A program made the translations under genes and the position numbers. Below, one piece after another: positions 44,590-56,095 of a stretch of 64,000 nt of DNA. The number at the start of each line of letters is the position of its first letter. Position 1 is the stretch's first letter. The DNA is from Delphinus delphis (taxonomy: Eukaryota; Chordata; Mammalia; Artiodactyla; Delphinidae). A model generated the notes under the pieces. That model ran no database searches, was not told where the DNA came from, and worked only from the letters and a program-made list of their open reading frames with translations. The stretch is taken from contig NC_082696.1 in assembly GCF_949987515.2 (NCBI RefSeq), positions 568,001 through 632,000 of the forward strand. Reading direction: 5' to 3'.

Positions 44590-46166
44590 GCAGGACTGAG
44601 GCAGATGCCACCTAAAGACACTGGAGGACAGAATTAAATTCACAGTAAGCAGAATAGAGAAATAAAAAAGAGAAGGGTAGAAATTAGTGAAACTGAAGGA
44701 CAAAAAGAATAGAAAAAACCAATAAACCCCAAAGCTGGTTATTTGAAAATATCAATAAATTTGATTAACCTCTGTCAGACTAATGAGGGAGAAAAGAGAG
44801 AAGACACAAGTCACCAACACCAGGGATCGCAAGGGTGGCATCACTACAGATTCCACAGATAGCACGAGGATAATAAGGGATATTATGAGCAACTCAGTAT
44901 TAGGCAACATGGATTTCAAAGCAAAAAATACCACCTGGGGTAAAGATGACAAAACATTCGTTAAGTAAAAAATTCGGCAACCTAGTTGAAGTGGACAAAT
45001 TCCTTGAAAGACAAAAGCCACCAAACCTCATTTAAAGAGAGATATCATGAATATCCCTGTATCTATTAAGGGAATTAAATGCCAAAACTACACAAGGACA
45101 TTACAAGAAATAAAACTATACACCAAAATCTTTATTAACGTAGATGCAAATTCTTAACAAAATTTTATAAAATAAAATCAATATATAAAAGTAATACTAT
45201 AGCATGACCAAGTGAGGTTTATCTCAACAACGCAATTTAATTAAGATTAATCAGTGTAGTTCAACATATTAAAAAATTAAAAAGGAAAAATCATATGATT
45301 ATCTCATATGCAGGAAAAACATTTGAAGAAATCCAACATGTATTCCTGATAAAGATAGTCAGCAACCTGATAGAGGGCATCTATCAAAAGCCTAGAGGTA
45401 ACATCATACTTAATCGTAAAGACTGGACGTTTTCCCCCTAAGATCAGGACAAAGCAAGGATGTCCATTCTCATCACTTCTACTCACGTCTCAGTGGAGGT
45501 TCCAGCCGGTGCAAGACAGCAAGAAAGGACATAAAAGATATGCACATTGGATGGGAGAGAGTAAAACAGTTTTTATTTGCCAGGGACACGATGGTCTACA
45601 CAGACAATCTGATGAAAGCTACAAAAAGTTACTAGAACCAATAAATGAGTTTATCAAGTTTCAAGTATAAAAGACACTAATATCTAAAAACAATTTTATT
45701 TCTATGTACTTGCAATAAATAATCAGAAATTTAAATTAGAATCACAATATCATTTACAATAGCAGAAAAATGCAAAATACTTAAGGGTAAATCTGATAAA
45801 AGATGTGAAATACGTACAATGAAAATGACAAAACATTGCTGAGAAAAATTAAGATTTTCTAAATAAATGCAGAGATACATTGTGTTTATGAATCAGAAGA
45901 CAATTATGCTCAAATTAATTTATAGATTAAATGCAACCCTTATGAAATCTCAGCAGGCTTTTTTGTAGAAAGTGACACGCTGATTCCAAAATTCACAAGG
46001 AAATGCAAAGGGCCTAGGATAGTCAAAACAACTTTGAAAATAAGAAGGAAATGGGAGGACTCAGATAACCCAAGGTTAAGACTTACTAGAAGCTTATAGT
46101 AATTAAGACAGTGTGGTATCGGCACCCTGATAGACAAATGAATCAATGGAATAGAATTGAGAGTCC
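44590..46166 (+). mobile_element. LINE-1 (L1M-type) ORF2 relic, 5' portion
   Basis: Sense L1 with 'ccccaaagctggttatttga', 'gagaagacacaagtcaccaa', 'ggcatcactacagattccac', 'gaccaagtgaggtttatctc', 'gatcaggacaaagcaaggat' and 'gcaggcttttttgtagaaag' in the order of ORF2 from mid reverse transcriptase onward. The catalytic F-A-D-D equivalent reads F-A-R-D-T at about 45575-45592, and frames are broken. A SINE interrupts it; it continues at 46487. Confidence 0.92.
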
Positions 46167-46176
46167 AGGAATAATT
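46167..46176. repeat. Left target-site duplication of the SINE at 46177-46476
   Basis: aggaataatt, repeated identically at 46477-46486. Confidence 0.92.
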
Positions 46177-46476
46177 TTTTTTAATAAATTTATTTATTTT
46201 ATTTATTTAGTTTTGGCTGAGTTGGGTCTTTGTTGCTGCACGCAGGCTTTTTCTTGTGGTGGCGAGCGGGGGCTACTCTTTGTTGCGGTGCGCGGGCTTC
46301 TCATTGCGGTGGCTTCTCTTGTTGCAGAGCACGGGCTCTAGTGCGCAGGCTCAGTAGTTGTGGAGCACGGGCTTAGTTGCTCTGCAGCATGTGGGATCTT
46401 CCCAGACCAGGGCTTGAACCCGAGTCCCCTGCATTGGCAGGCAGATTCTTAACCACTGTGCCACCAGGGAAGCCTT
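46177..46476 (-). mobile_element. Long-form cetacean tRNA-derived SINE (antisense)
   Basis: A T-rich/(TTTA)n tail is followed by 'ttttggctgagttgggtctt', 'gagcgggggctactctttgt', 'tgttgcagagcacgggctct', 'ttgaacccgagtcccctgca' and 'gtgccaccagggaagcc'. It is the reverse complement of the same family as 11887-12263. Perfect 10-bp duplications bracket it within the L1. Confidence 0.97.
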
Positions 46477-46486
46477 AGGAATAATT
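46477..46486. repeat. Right target-site duplication of the SINE at 46177-46476
   Basis: Identical 10-base copy of 46167-46176; L1 sequence resumes immediately. Confidence 0.92.
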
Positions 46487-47690
46487 CTGACAAAGTTTCA
46501 AAGGCATTTCAATGAAGTAAGGTTAGTTTTGTCAACAAAAGATGCTGGAAAAATTGGATATCCATATTTGAAAAAAGAACATCAATTCAATACATTACAC
46601 CATGTACATAAATGAACTCAAAGTGGATCATAGACTTAAAAGTAAAACCTGAAACTATAGAACTTCCAAAAGAAAACATAGGAGAAAATTTTGTGACTTC
46701 AGGCAAAGGTTTCTCAGATACAACACCAAAAGCCTGACTTAGAAGCGAAACATGGTGAATTATAGTTCTTTAGATTAAGAACCGCTCTGTGAAAAACACT
46801 ATCAAGAAAATGAAAGACTACTGACTGGGAGAGAACATCAGCAAATCATACATTTGATAACAGCCTTGTGCACAGAATGTATAAAAAATGTGTAGCCTTA
46901 CAGTTCAATTCTAAGCAAACAAACAGCTCAGCAAAAGTTGGCAAGAGTGTGGATACAAGAGTGTGGATGTCAAAGAAGCACGTAAAACATGCTGAACCTC
47001 CTCGGCCACTGGGGACGCGCAGGTAAAGCCACCGTGCGCGTTGGAATGTGCAGGTAGAGGCGCTGCACCCAGGCTGGTGGCGGGTGGAGGCTCTGGGAAC
47101 GTACTCACTGTCGGGCACAAAGTGATGCCAACACTTGTCTGTGTCTTGAAAAGTTAAACCCGTGTCTCCCATGTGACCCAGTCATCTCTTCCCTGTATTT
47201 ACCCAAGAGAAACTGAAGTATTTGTCAATGAAAAGATTTGTGTGTAAATGCTCATAGCAACTTCATTTGTAGTAACTAAACCCTGAGAAAACCCAAATGT
47301 TCACCCACAAGTGAAGGGATGAACAGTGTGGGGTAAACTCAGTATATGGAGGAACCAACTATTGACAAGTGTTAATAGCATCGGTGAATCTCAAAATTAC
47401 GCTGAGTGAAGGAAACCAGATGGAGAGAGTGTGTACGTATGATTCCACCTGCATACAGTTCTATGAAATGCAGAGTAATTTATCGTGACGGAAAGATTAG
47501 TGGCTGCCTGGGAGGAGTGTGGGGAAGGAGGGCAGGACAGAGGTGTCACAAAGCGGAACTTTGTGAGTAATGGGTTTGTTCAATCTCTTCATTGTGGTGA
47601 CGGATTCATAGGCATACACGTCTGTCAAAGCTCATCAAATTACACACTTTACATATGTCTGGTTTATAGTATGTCACGTTAAACTGCTTT
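46487..47690 (+). mobile_element. LINE-1 (L1M-type) ORF2 end and 3' UTR, continuation
   Basis: It continues with 'caaaggcatttcaatgaagt', 'gtggatcatagacttaaaag', 'atttacccaagagaaactga', 'gctgagtgaaggaaaccaga' and 'tcattgtggtgacggattca', ending in the diverged 3' UTR. About 46950-47130 is GC-richer and more diverged. Confidence 0.9.
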
Positions 47691-47830
47691 TAAAAATGAG
47701 TATCATGAAACTGAGACTCAGAGAGGTTGAGCTGCTTACTGAGGGTCACACAGCAGGCACAGGGTGGAGCTCGGCTGAAATCCAGAGAGTCTTCCTCCAG
47801 CTCCAGCTCCAGCTCCACACTGTCTTCCCG
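47691..47830 (-). mobile_element. MIR SINE relic (antisense)
   Basis: 'gaaactgagactcagagagg', 'ttgagctgcttactgagggt', 'cacacagcaggcacagggtg', 'gagctcggctgaaatccaga' is the reverse complement of the MIR core and head. It directly abuts the L1 3' end. Confidence 0.8.
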
Positions 47831-48121
47831 CAGCCAGTGGGTCCTGGAGCTTCTAAACTCCCAAGGAAATCCGGGAACTAAGTAACCTTCATATCTGCGG
47901 CAGGGCAGGTCTCACTGTGGACCTGTCTCTGTGTTCCCTCTGTGGGGTCCATTGCTGGCCAACCCACAGAGGGGACCTCACAGACGAGCATCCCTGGACA
48001 GGACAGAACAGGGTCCCGGGCTCCCTCAATACAGCCCATGAACAGGGGCCCCAGCAGCTGTGAAACAGGAGACGGTTCCAGGGCCTCTCTCGGAGGCGAA
48101 GAGAAAGCATGCGTGGGGCTG

Positions 48122-48390
48122 TGTTAGTTCCCACGGCTGCTGTAACAAACTCCACAGACCGAGGGGTTTAAACAACAGGAATTATTCTCTCAGTTCTAAC
48201 CCATGTCCTCCGCTGGCCTCGGTGACAGCCAGCAAGCCGTGCTGTTCTCTGGCGTTGGGCGCACCTCTGTGGTCACCTGGCCCCTCCCTGGTGTCTGTAT
48301 CTCCCCTCTTGTAAGGACACCAGTCCTCGGATTGGGCCCAGCCTACCTGGGATGGCTCGTCTCAACTGATCACATCCCGGTGAGGCTGCA
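48122..48390 (-). mobile_element. MLT1-like MaLR LTR (antisense)
   Basis: 'tgttagttcccacggctgct', 'gtaacaaactccacagaccg', 'gtttaaacaacaggaattat' and 'tctctcagttct', with 'tcttgtaaggacaccagtcc' and 'tcggattgggcccagcctac' downstream, is the reverse complement of an MLT1 LTR in full order. Confidence 0.85.
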
Positions 48391-51300
48391 GGCTGGGGTT
48401 CTGGGGGACGAGCTGAGCTTGGGGGATGCTGAGGGCAGCAGAGCAGTGGGTCCTGCTTTTCCTTGAGGTCCCCTTTTCCTTTGCAGTTCCCTGGTGGCCC
48501 ATGTTGGAGTAGTGAGCAGGCCAGACTCAGCCGGTGACCAACAGGTTGTCGGGTGCAGGCGGCCAGGCAGCGGCTGGGGAGATGCCCTGCAGCAGGGTGG
48601 GCCAGGGAGATGGGAGCGGACACTCACTCAGCCTCAGCTGAGGTCAGCTAGGTCTGCGTCCTCAGACTGGGCAGCACGGCGCAGAGCCAGGCCTTGCGCT
48701 GGGTCCCAGCAACGTCTGGGACAAAAGCCACAGCGTGGGCTTTGCCTGGGTGGGGCAGCGGGGAGGCACTCAGACGGAGTCCACCCGGAGGGCACGGCGT
48801 GTCAGTGCCCTGAGGCCATTTCTCCTCCGGCCCCCAGACTTGGATCTGGGGCTCGGTTCCCAGAGCCGGGTCCCTGATGGAGCCTCTCCGTTTGCAGTGG
48901 GATGCGGTGATGAGGCATGAGATGTGACTTTTGGGGAAAATAAATGCTTCCAAGCTGGCAAAGAGGTTTGGAGCCATAAAGGCAAACGGACTGGCCGCCC
49001 CTTAGCTCCCAGTATGGCTTCGTGCTAATGAGCTCCTGCGACGCCGTTTATGGAGAAACATCTGAACCAGGCTCCCCCATTTCCAGATGGGCCTCTGTCC
49101 AGACACAGATCGCGCTGGCCGAGGGACGCCGTCCACCGAGAAGCACTGCGGCTCCTGGACCCTGGTGCGTCTGCAGATGCAGGAAAGGCACTGTGCCAGG
49201 GGTGGTCTCCACGCGCCATTAATGGGGACAGCGGGGCGTTGTCCTCTGTGTGGCCTGTGATGGTGTCCGGCCGAGGAGGAGGCGGCTATTTAGGGGCTGG
49301 GTCGGCCAGGGGTGCCCCTCCGCCCCGGGGCTGCTGGTCTCGGCTTGGCCCTGTCCCTCCTGGTGTGCGCGAAGGTCAGTCACCAGCAAGTCCCTCACCG
49401 GACGGGAGAGGTGGCTCGCAGGACCGTGGAGCTGTGTGTGCCCCTAGCAGAGGACCAGCTGTGACAAAAACCTCTCCAGGATTCAGAGGAGGGTTTAAGG
49501 TCAAAGGAAAGAGTCTCACAAGCGGCAAAGTCCCGGGGAGTGTGGGGCCCAGGAGTGCGGGGCCCAGGAGTGTGGATGAGGCCGCTGAGCCGTGTTCTTC
49601 TCTGGCGGGAGGCCCCTGCAGCGAGTGCGTGCAGTGCAGGACCAGGGGCAGAGTTGCTCCACCCAGAGCTGGGGGAGGAGCGGGGCTCCCTGGGGGATCC
49701 CTGTGGGTGCACGGGCCTGGACCCTGCAGGACGGAGGTGGACCCTGGGAGGCTGAGATGGTCGGGTGCAGCGACCTAAGCGATGAAGCCCTCAGGGGCCT
49801 GGAGCTCGGCCCAGAGAGAACAGGTCACGCTTCCCCCTGCAGCTGCAGCCATGGCCAGCCGTGCGCCGTCCTTCCCGGAGCCCTCCTTCCCCTCGGTGCG
49901 GCCTGAGGCCCCAGCCCCCCGCGCCCAGCGCAGCCCCCCAACCGTGCGGTCTTCTGTTCCTGTGGCTCCCACGGGGCAGCCTGGCTGGACGGCTCCGGCC
50001 GAGTCCCGCCTTTCCACTGATCCGCTTTCCAACCTGCTCAAGGGGGAGACGCTGCTGAGCGTCACAGAGGCCGGAAACACTCCCAGTGATGCTGCATTGC
50101 CGGCCTAAGTCGGGCCAGGAGGGACACGGGCCGCCTCGCACAGGGAGGCCCGGGTCTGCTCTCGCTGCGGCCTCTGGCCCGTCCCGGCCCCAGGCCTGAG
50201 GCTCCTGTTCACCCGCACCTGCCAACCTCGACCCACTTATTCGTAAGGGCAGTAACTAAAACCCACCTCAGTGCCGTGAGTGACACCTGCGGGGGCTGGA
50301 GGTACACAGTAGGTGCTCAGCACAGGGCTCCCTCCTGCCTCGTGCTCCGTGCGTCCATGCCCCGTGGGGCAGATTCCGGGGAGGGACACCACCCAACCCC
50401 ACGGCCGGCCACAGCCCGGCCACAGGGGCCACGAGGCCTTGGGGGTTAAGGGTCCGTGACTTGGCAAAACAGGCGGCACAGGGGCCGGGAGGGTGGGACC
50501 GAGGCCGAGCAGCACGTCAGCAGCTGGCGGGAGGGACCGCCTCCCGTCATTAGAGGCGACGACGCCCAGGTAGCGGCTCAGACAGGAGCCCAGCCGGGTG
50601 GGCTGAGGGCCCCCTGCCCCCCGCTGCTGACACTTAGGGACCCGCCTCGTGCGGTGCTCCGCTGGCCCCCGTGGACAGAGCTCTTTACCCTGGGTTCGCG
50701 GGCAGGTGGGGCGCCCCGGCCTGCAGACAGGAGTGTCTTTGTGGGGCACTGACGCTGCCTGGTTCCAGCCTGGCTCTCAGCTCAGCTCTGGAGGCGCCCA
50801 CATACCTTGGGGCTACCGCACCCGCCCTTCTGTGTAAGCTTCCCGTGCTCGCTGGAGAAGAGACCTGGGGTCTCGAGGGAGGGGCCGCGGCTCTGGGCAG
50901 CTTCGTCCTGTGTGGTCTCAGCTGGTGATGACACGACCGGCCAACTCCAAGTGTTCACGTGTCAGAACAACACAGCAACCCCCTAAGGACCCCAGGAGCA
51001 AAGCAGGGGCGGAAAGCGTCTCGGCTGTAAACACACTCAAGTGCACTCTGACGCACGCACGCACACGCACACACACGCGCGACCAGGAACCGGGGGCGAG
51101 CTGACTCGGGCATCTGTGCTCGTTGACACCCACACACGTTCATCATTCGGGTGAGGGCTGCCTGGGGCCTCCGCACCTCTGGCTTCCAGGAAGGCCACAC
51201 CTGGGACAGATTTCAGGGCTTGAAGTGTCTACGGCTTGTTTTGTCAGAAGCTGAGCCAGAAGGATGGGGCCATGTGTCTGCCTGCAGGTCTGGGGCTGCA

Positions 51301-53439
51301 TCCAGGCTTTGCCCCCTGAGCCCCTCCCCACGCCCTGCCCAGAAAGCCCCACAGAGCCTCCAGAGCCAGGTACACTGTCCGGGTGGGCGTGTCTCCTGGT
51401 CAAGTCCTGGCTTCTCCCCTGCGCTCCCCCCACTCTGCAGGCTTGTGCGGGCCTCTCACCCAGCAGGGCCAAGGCCTCTGACCTGCTCCCAACTGCAGAC
51501 CTTCTTCAGGGGCCAGCGTGGGGCACAGAAGATGGGGGACTCGGAGTGTCCCGGGCCCAGCGGGGCTGCAAGGGGGGCTGTCCCCTCCCAACGCTGCCTG
51601 CAGCACCAGAGCCCAGGCAGCCTCCTGCCCTGCAACGCTGAAGTGGGCGGGGCCTTGTGTTCCCCGAGGGGAGGCGCCGTGGTTTTCACCGGACCTGTTG
51701 ACCAGCAAGAAGGAGTCGTGAAGAAGGTGCAGAGAACAGAGTGGACGCTGGCAGAGGTGTCCTCTGCTGCACAAAGGCCACTTTTCTGCTGGGCACCTCG
51801 CCGTGCTTTCAGGTCTCAGGAGCCCGGAGTGGTCTGGGGGTGCAGCCACTGGGCTGGGTGGCTGAGAACCTGCCACGCGCTCCCTCGGGTCCTCCAGGCC
51901 CAGCAGGGGCTCGTCCGCGGACGGAGGCCGGCCTGGCCTGGAGGTCTATGTGCTGCGGTGTCGCCGTGGAACACGGTCCTTCCTGGGCAGAGAACGGTCC
52001 CAGGATCCACCTGCCGCTGGCTCTGCACCAGGAAGCTGAGGCCTGGGGGCCCGCTTGTGGCCTCGTGGCCTGGCCTCCACCCGGTGCCCACGAAGAGACT
52101 CCCCAGCAGGGGGCGGGGCCCCGAAGCGGGACCCAGGCCCGTGGCGTCCAGAGGCCCAGGGGCCGCGGGGGGCTTGGTTTCAGTGTGTCTGGGCTCTGGT
52201 GGGCCCTGGGTGTCTGCTCAGCTGCACAGCCACGGAGTCGGGGGATCAACGCTCACCTGGGGGCCGGGGACAGACCATGAAACACCACAGGGCACCTGCC
52301 CTTTCCCGGGCTCCTCACTGGGCCTCACAGAGGCCTGCTGTGAGGTGGGTCGGGTTCGAGCAGAGGGGCGACTACTCGAGTGTCCCGGCCCCCGCCCTCA
52401 GCCTGCTGTCAGCAGCCAGCAGATGTACGAGGGTGGCTGCCGCCGCCCCTCGCAAGGGCGGCCAGGGAGGGGGGCGGTCTCTGCAGCGGGCGGCGCGGCT
52501 GAGCGTGTTGCCGGAGGGACGGCAGGGGCCTCTCCTGTGCTCCTCCCCCAGGCTCCAGTTTCCTTCCGGATCTCTGTCTTTGGGAAGTGGCCGTGGTCTG
52601 TGGGCCCCTGTCCCGCGTTCCCCGGCCGAGTCGGTAGTGGCTGCGCCGGGGAGGCTCCAGGAAGGCTGTGCTCCCTCGGCAGCATCCGGCCAGAGCAGCT
52701 CCTGCACACCTGTGGCCACGTGGCCGCGTGTCAGCGTCTCCACCGACACGCTTGCTGTCTCTCGGTCGCCTCGGCTGGCTCTGTCCCCCGCGCTCGGGTG
52801 GGCTCACGCCTGAGAAAGTGCCGCCTGGATTTCGGCAGCCCCGGCAGCCCGACTCGTGCTCTCTGCCTCCCGCCCACCCGCCCACATGTCCCCTCACAGC
52901 TCTGCGCCGGAGGCTGAGACGGCAGATTCAGGAAAACACCGGGCTGGGCTTCTGGCCCCGAAGCCTGGAGGGCCCCGCGGTTTCCACGCCTGGACATACC
53001 TCCAGGGCTTGTATTGTGGCAGCACTGTCCACAACCTGCAAATAAGACTGTCTGGGGACTGAGGGCCATTCCCTTCACTGGCAGGAGTTCCCACAGCAAA
53101 TGGGGACCAGGGCGCCCACTGCGCAGGTTTAGACGGCGGGAGCCCGGGGGCCGGTTCCTCCCTGGCTGACCCAGCTCCGTCGACAGATGGCTGGCCGCCC
53201 AGATCAGTAGGCTTTTGGCCACCCTCACGGCCTCCTTTCCCCACGAGAGTGAGTTGTGTCGTGACAACAGAGAAAGAAAAGACGGGTGAAAACACAGAGA
53301 AAATGGAAACTTAGAAAGCAGCCTGAGCGGGTGATGGGCAGAGTGAGGACGGGCGCTGCCGGCGGGCAGGGGAGGGGGGTGCCTGTCCTGTGTGGGGCTT
53401 CCCAGGCTGAACCCACGCGAGCAGAGACGATTCTGTCAA
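48391..53439. other. GC-rich sequence without recognised gene; contains an exceptionally long open frame
   Basis: A plus-strand frame is open from about 51151 to the stop at 52917. Its first ATG is at 51532, giving 461 codons. The translation is Gly/Pro/Arg/Ser-rich with no domain, signal peptide or membrane segment I recognise, and a second plus frame (52055-52813) is also open. CpG density is raised at 49850-50120 and 52380-52700. Elsewhere only compositional frames are seen. Confidence 0.4.
51043..51082. repeat. Short (CACG/CA)-rich stretch
   Basis: 'cacgcacgcacacgcacaca' lies within 51050-51080, a short imperfect CA/CG repeat. Confidence 0.7.
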
Positions 53440-53960
53440 GAGCAGGTTGGGTTTTGGTAGCTTAAACATTTGTCTTATTTTAAGTAACTTATGCTTGGTT
53501 TTTATATTATACAAGTAAATAAATTGGCATGAAAAAAGCGAAAGTAATTCCAAAAGGTTTAAAATAGAAGGCAGGCGTTCCACACCGGGCACCCTCTCGG
53601 GCACGGCTATGGTCGTCCCGGGGACGGGGCAGGGGGTGGGCGCACCTGAGTGTGCTGTTTGCCGTGTCCTCCCCGCACCTCCACCTCCCCACCTGCATGG
53701 GGCCAGCTGGACGCCCCGTGGTCCTTCCGGGCCCTGGAGATGTCAGGTTACTTCTGGTTAGGTTCTGACAGTCCCCACGCGCTGGGCGCCCACGCGTCTC
53801 TCAGCACTTTTCTTGGCTGTCGCGGCAGTTCCAGAATAGGAATCGCGGGATCTAAGGGGGCCAGATTCCCGTGCGCATTGTCAGACCTCCCGCCTCTGTG
53901 GCTCTGTGGCCCTGCGGCCAGCGGTCAGAGTCTACCTGTGTCCTTGACCAAAACACCTGG
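53440..53960 (-). mobile_element. Possible L1ME-like antisense fragment, highly diverged
   Basis: AT-rich 53440-53575 and later 'agttccagaataggaatcgc' then 'gggatctaagggggccag' loosely follow the reverse complement of L1ME 3' ends ('attcctagaagtggaattgctgg'). Low certainty. Confidence 0.3.
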
Positions 53961-55464
53961 GAGGTTCTGAGCTCGGGTGTGGTGGAAGGATGCTCTGGCC
54001 CAGGGGAGGGGAGACGGGGTGGGGGGAAGCGGCCCGGACCTGCGCTGACCTGTAGACGAGTATCTTCAAATTCTCCATTGTGGATAATGGAGGGATGGGG
54101 GACCCTGGGGAGGTCACACCTACCTGCCTGCCCATGTGGACCACAGTAGAAAGTTTACGGAATTACAGCTTCCATAGGAGGGTTGGACACGGCTGCGGCA
54201 ACCGAAGGCCAGTTCCCACCCAAACTCCATGAACTTGCAGTTTGTTTGCAAACAGGACACAAACTCCCCAGGTCGGAGCTCACTTCGCTGCAGGAAGAGT
54301 AAGTGGAGAAGCTCCTTCGCACGAGGGTGGGGCTGCCAGGCAGCCTGAGAGGGTTCGGCGCTCGGGGCTGGGGCGGGAGATTGCAGGAAGACTCTGCAGA
54401 CGGAGGGTCCTCCGTCCAGGACGGATTCGGTAAATCCCACGCGGTTACAAGGGAAGGCTCCGTCCGCGTCTCAAGAAGACAGGGTCGGGAAGCAGTTAAT
54501 GGGGGCCCGTGACCTCCCCTCCAGTAACACCCTCCATGCTCCACACCACCTGGTGGGTAAACAGCCGTCTCCAGGGCCTGGAAGGCAGCCCTCAGAACTC
54601 ACACAGCCCTGGCCAAGCGAGCCCTGGGCGCAGATCAAGGAAAGATGGAGGGAGGCCCTTGCTGCTCAGGCCCTGGGAGCTGCCTCTGACTTTGTTAGCA
54701 GGGAAGCATGGCAGCCACTCTCATGGGAGGGGACAGGCACTGAGGTCCCGCCCTGCCCCCGGATGCCGTGGTGATGACGGGTCCTCAGCCGCCCCCCAAC
54801 ACTGCCCGCCCAGCCTCTGGCCCCGAGCCTCGCCCAGAGGACGGAAGACTGAGGCGGGGCCAGTGGGATGCAAGAGGGCACCTGCCGCCCTGCTGGGGCT
54901 GTGGGATGAGGCCAACGCCCAGGGCGCAGCCCGCGGACGGAGGTGCAGTGGCCTTGCCTCGCCCCCTGGGGACAGAGCGCCCCTCGACACTGCCCCTCCA
55001 AGCATGCTTTTCCCCGTGCAGCCGAGCGCACGGTGTCTCACATGCCGGGCTGTAGAGGGTGGGTCCACACTGCCTGACGCACGTGGGGACAGACCATGGA
55101 CCGGGTGGGCGTCTGTGTGGCGCTAACGGGCCACATCCTCGTCACGTTCCCTCCTGACTCTGTGCTGAAAAGTGCAGCCTGGTTGAAGGTCTCTTTGGAG
55201 AGAAAAAGGGACTTGCTTTTCAGGGAAGTATGGCCTCTAGAATGAGAACGAGTGCCAAGAGCTCCCCCAAACACGCTTCTATGCATCCGTTAACGGAGTT
55301 GGGGGGCATCCTGGCCGCTGCCTGGAGTGGGAGGGTCTCTGACCCCTCCGGGAAGCAGCTGGTCAGCACTGATCCCAGACTCTCAAGAGCACAGCGACCT
55401 TTGGTCCAGTGGATTAACTGCTGGGTTTGGGAGAAATCATTTAGTTCGTAGACAAACATTACGC
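53961..55464. other. GC-rich sequence without recognised gene
   Basis: Open frames on both strands (54509-55126 plus, 205 codons) are not recognised and look compositional. Confidence 0.4.
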
Positions 55465-55588
55465 TGTAAGATGTTCTTTGCACTGTGCTTTATGATAGGG
55501 AAAACATTGAAACAAGAAAAATAAACTATGGCATATCAATATGATGAAACACTACAGAGTCACTAGATGCTGTAAAGTGCCCTGAGAA
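55465..55588 (+). mobile_element. LINE-1 3' UTR fragment (sense), first part
   Basis: 'ctttatgatagggaaaacat', 'aaataaactatggcatatca' and 'atgatgaaacactacagag' match the L1M 3' UTR ('aaataaactatggtacatcca...ggaatactatgcag'). It is probably continuous with 55800-56095 across a MIR-like block. Confidence 0.7.
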
Positions 55589-55790
55589 GTCCAGGCTCCA
55601 GAGGCTGGAGCCGACGGCCCAACACTTAATTCCGAGTGACCCTGGCCAGGCCGTGTAACCCCCCGTGCCCCACCCCTCGTGGCCAAGCGGGATCGTGATG
55701 ACACCTAGGAGGTAGTGACGGTTCAGTAAACAGGGAGCACGTATGACGGTGCCGGGCTCACACGGGGCCCTGGCACTCCTGCGTGGCGAA
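55589..55790 (+). mobile_element. MIR SINE relic (sense)
   Basis: 'gctccagaggctggagccga', 'ttccgagtgaccctggccag', 'gatcgtgatgacacctagga', 'gacggttcagtaaacaggga' and 'acggtgccgggctcacac' follow the full MIR order from head through core to tail. It lies between two L1 3' UTR segments. Confidence 0.7.
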
Positions 55791-55799
55791 GGGACAACA

Positions 55800-56095
55800 G
55801 TTCTTGATGTTACACGTGCAATTTTCTGTTTTAAAAATGACACACTCATTAGAAGACTGTGTGTGTGTATGTGTATATATATATATATAATCATATCTGT
55901 AGATGATAGATAGATGTAGATAGACATACAGAAAATGTCCAGAAAGATATTTACAATGGCCACTTCGTAATGGGTGGTGAGGCTATGGGACTTTTTAATT
56001 CTCTTCATTATTGATCTGTATCTCTTTTGTTTTTCTGCAATGGACATGGAGTGCTTTTGTAATAGTAAAAAGTCAAAATTAGTTAATGTGAAGAA
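55800..56095 (+). mobile_element. LINE-1 3' UTR fragment (sense), second part
   Basis: A TG/TA tract (about 55858-55890) is followed by 'gtccagaaagatatttacaa', 'aatgggtggtgaggctatgg', 'ctttttaattctcttcatta', 'tttgtttttctgcaatggac' and 'gagtgcttttgtaatagtaa'. This is the terminal part of an L1ME-like 3' UTR. Confidence 0.75.
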
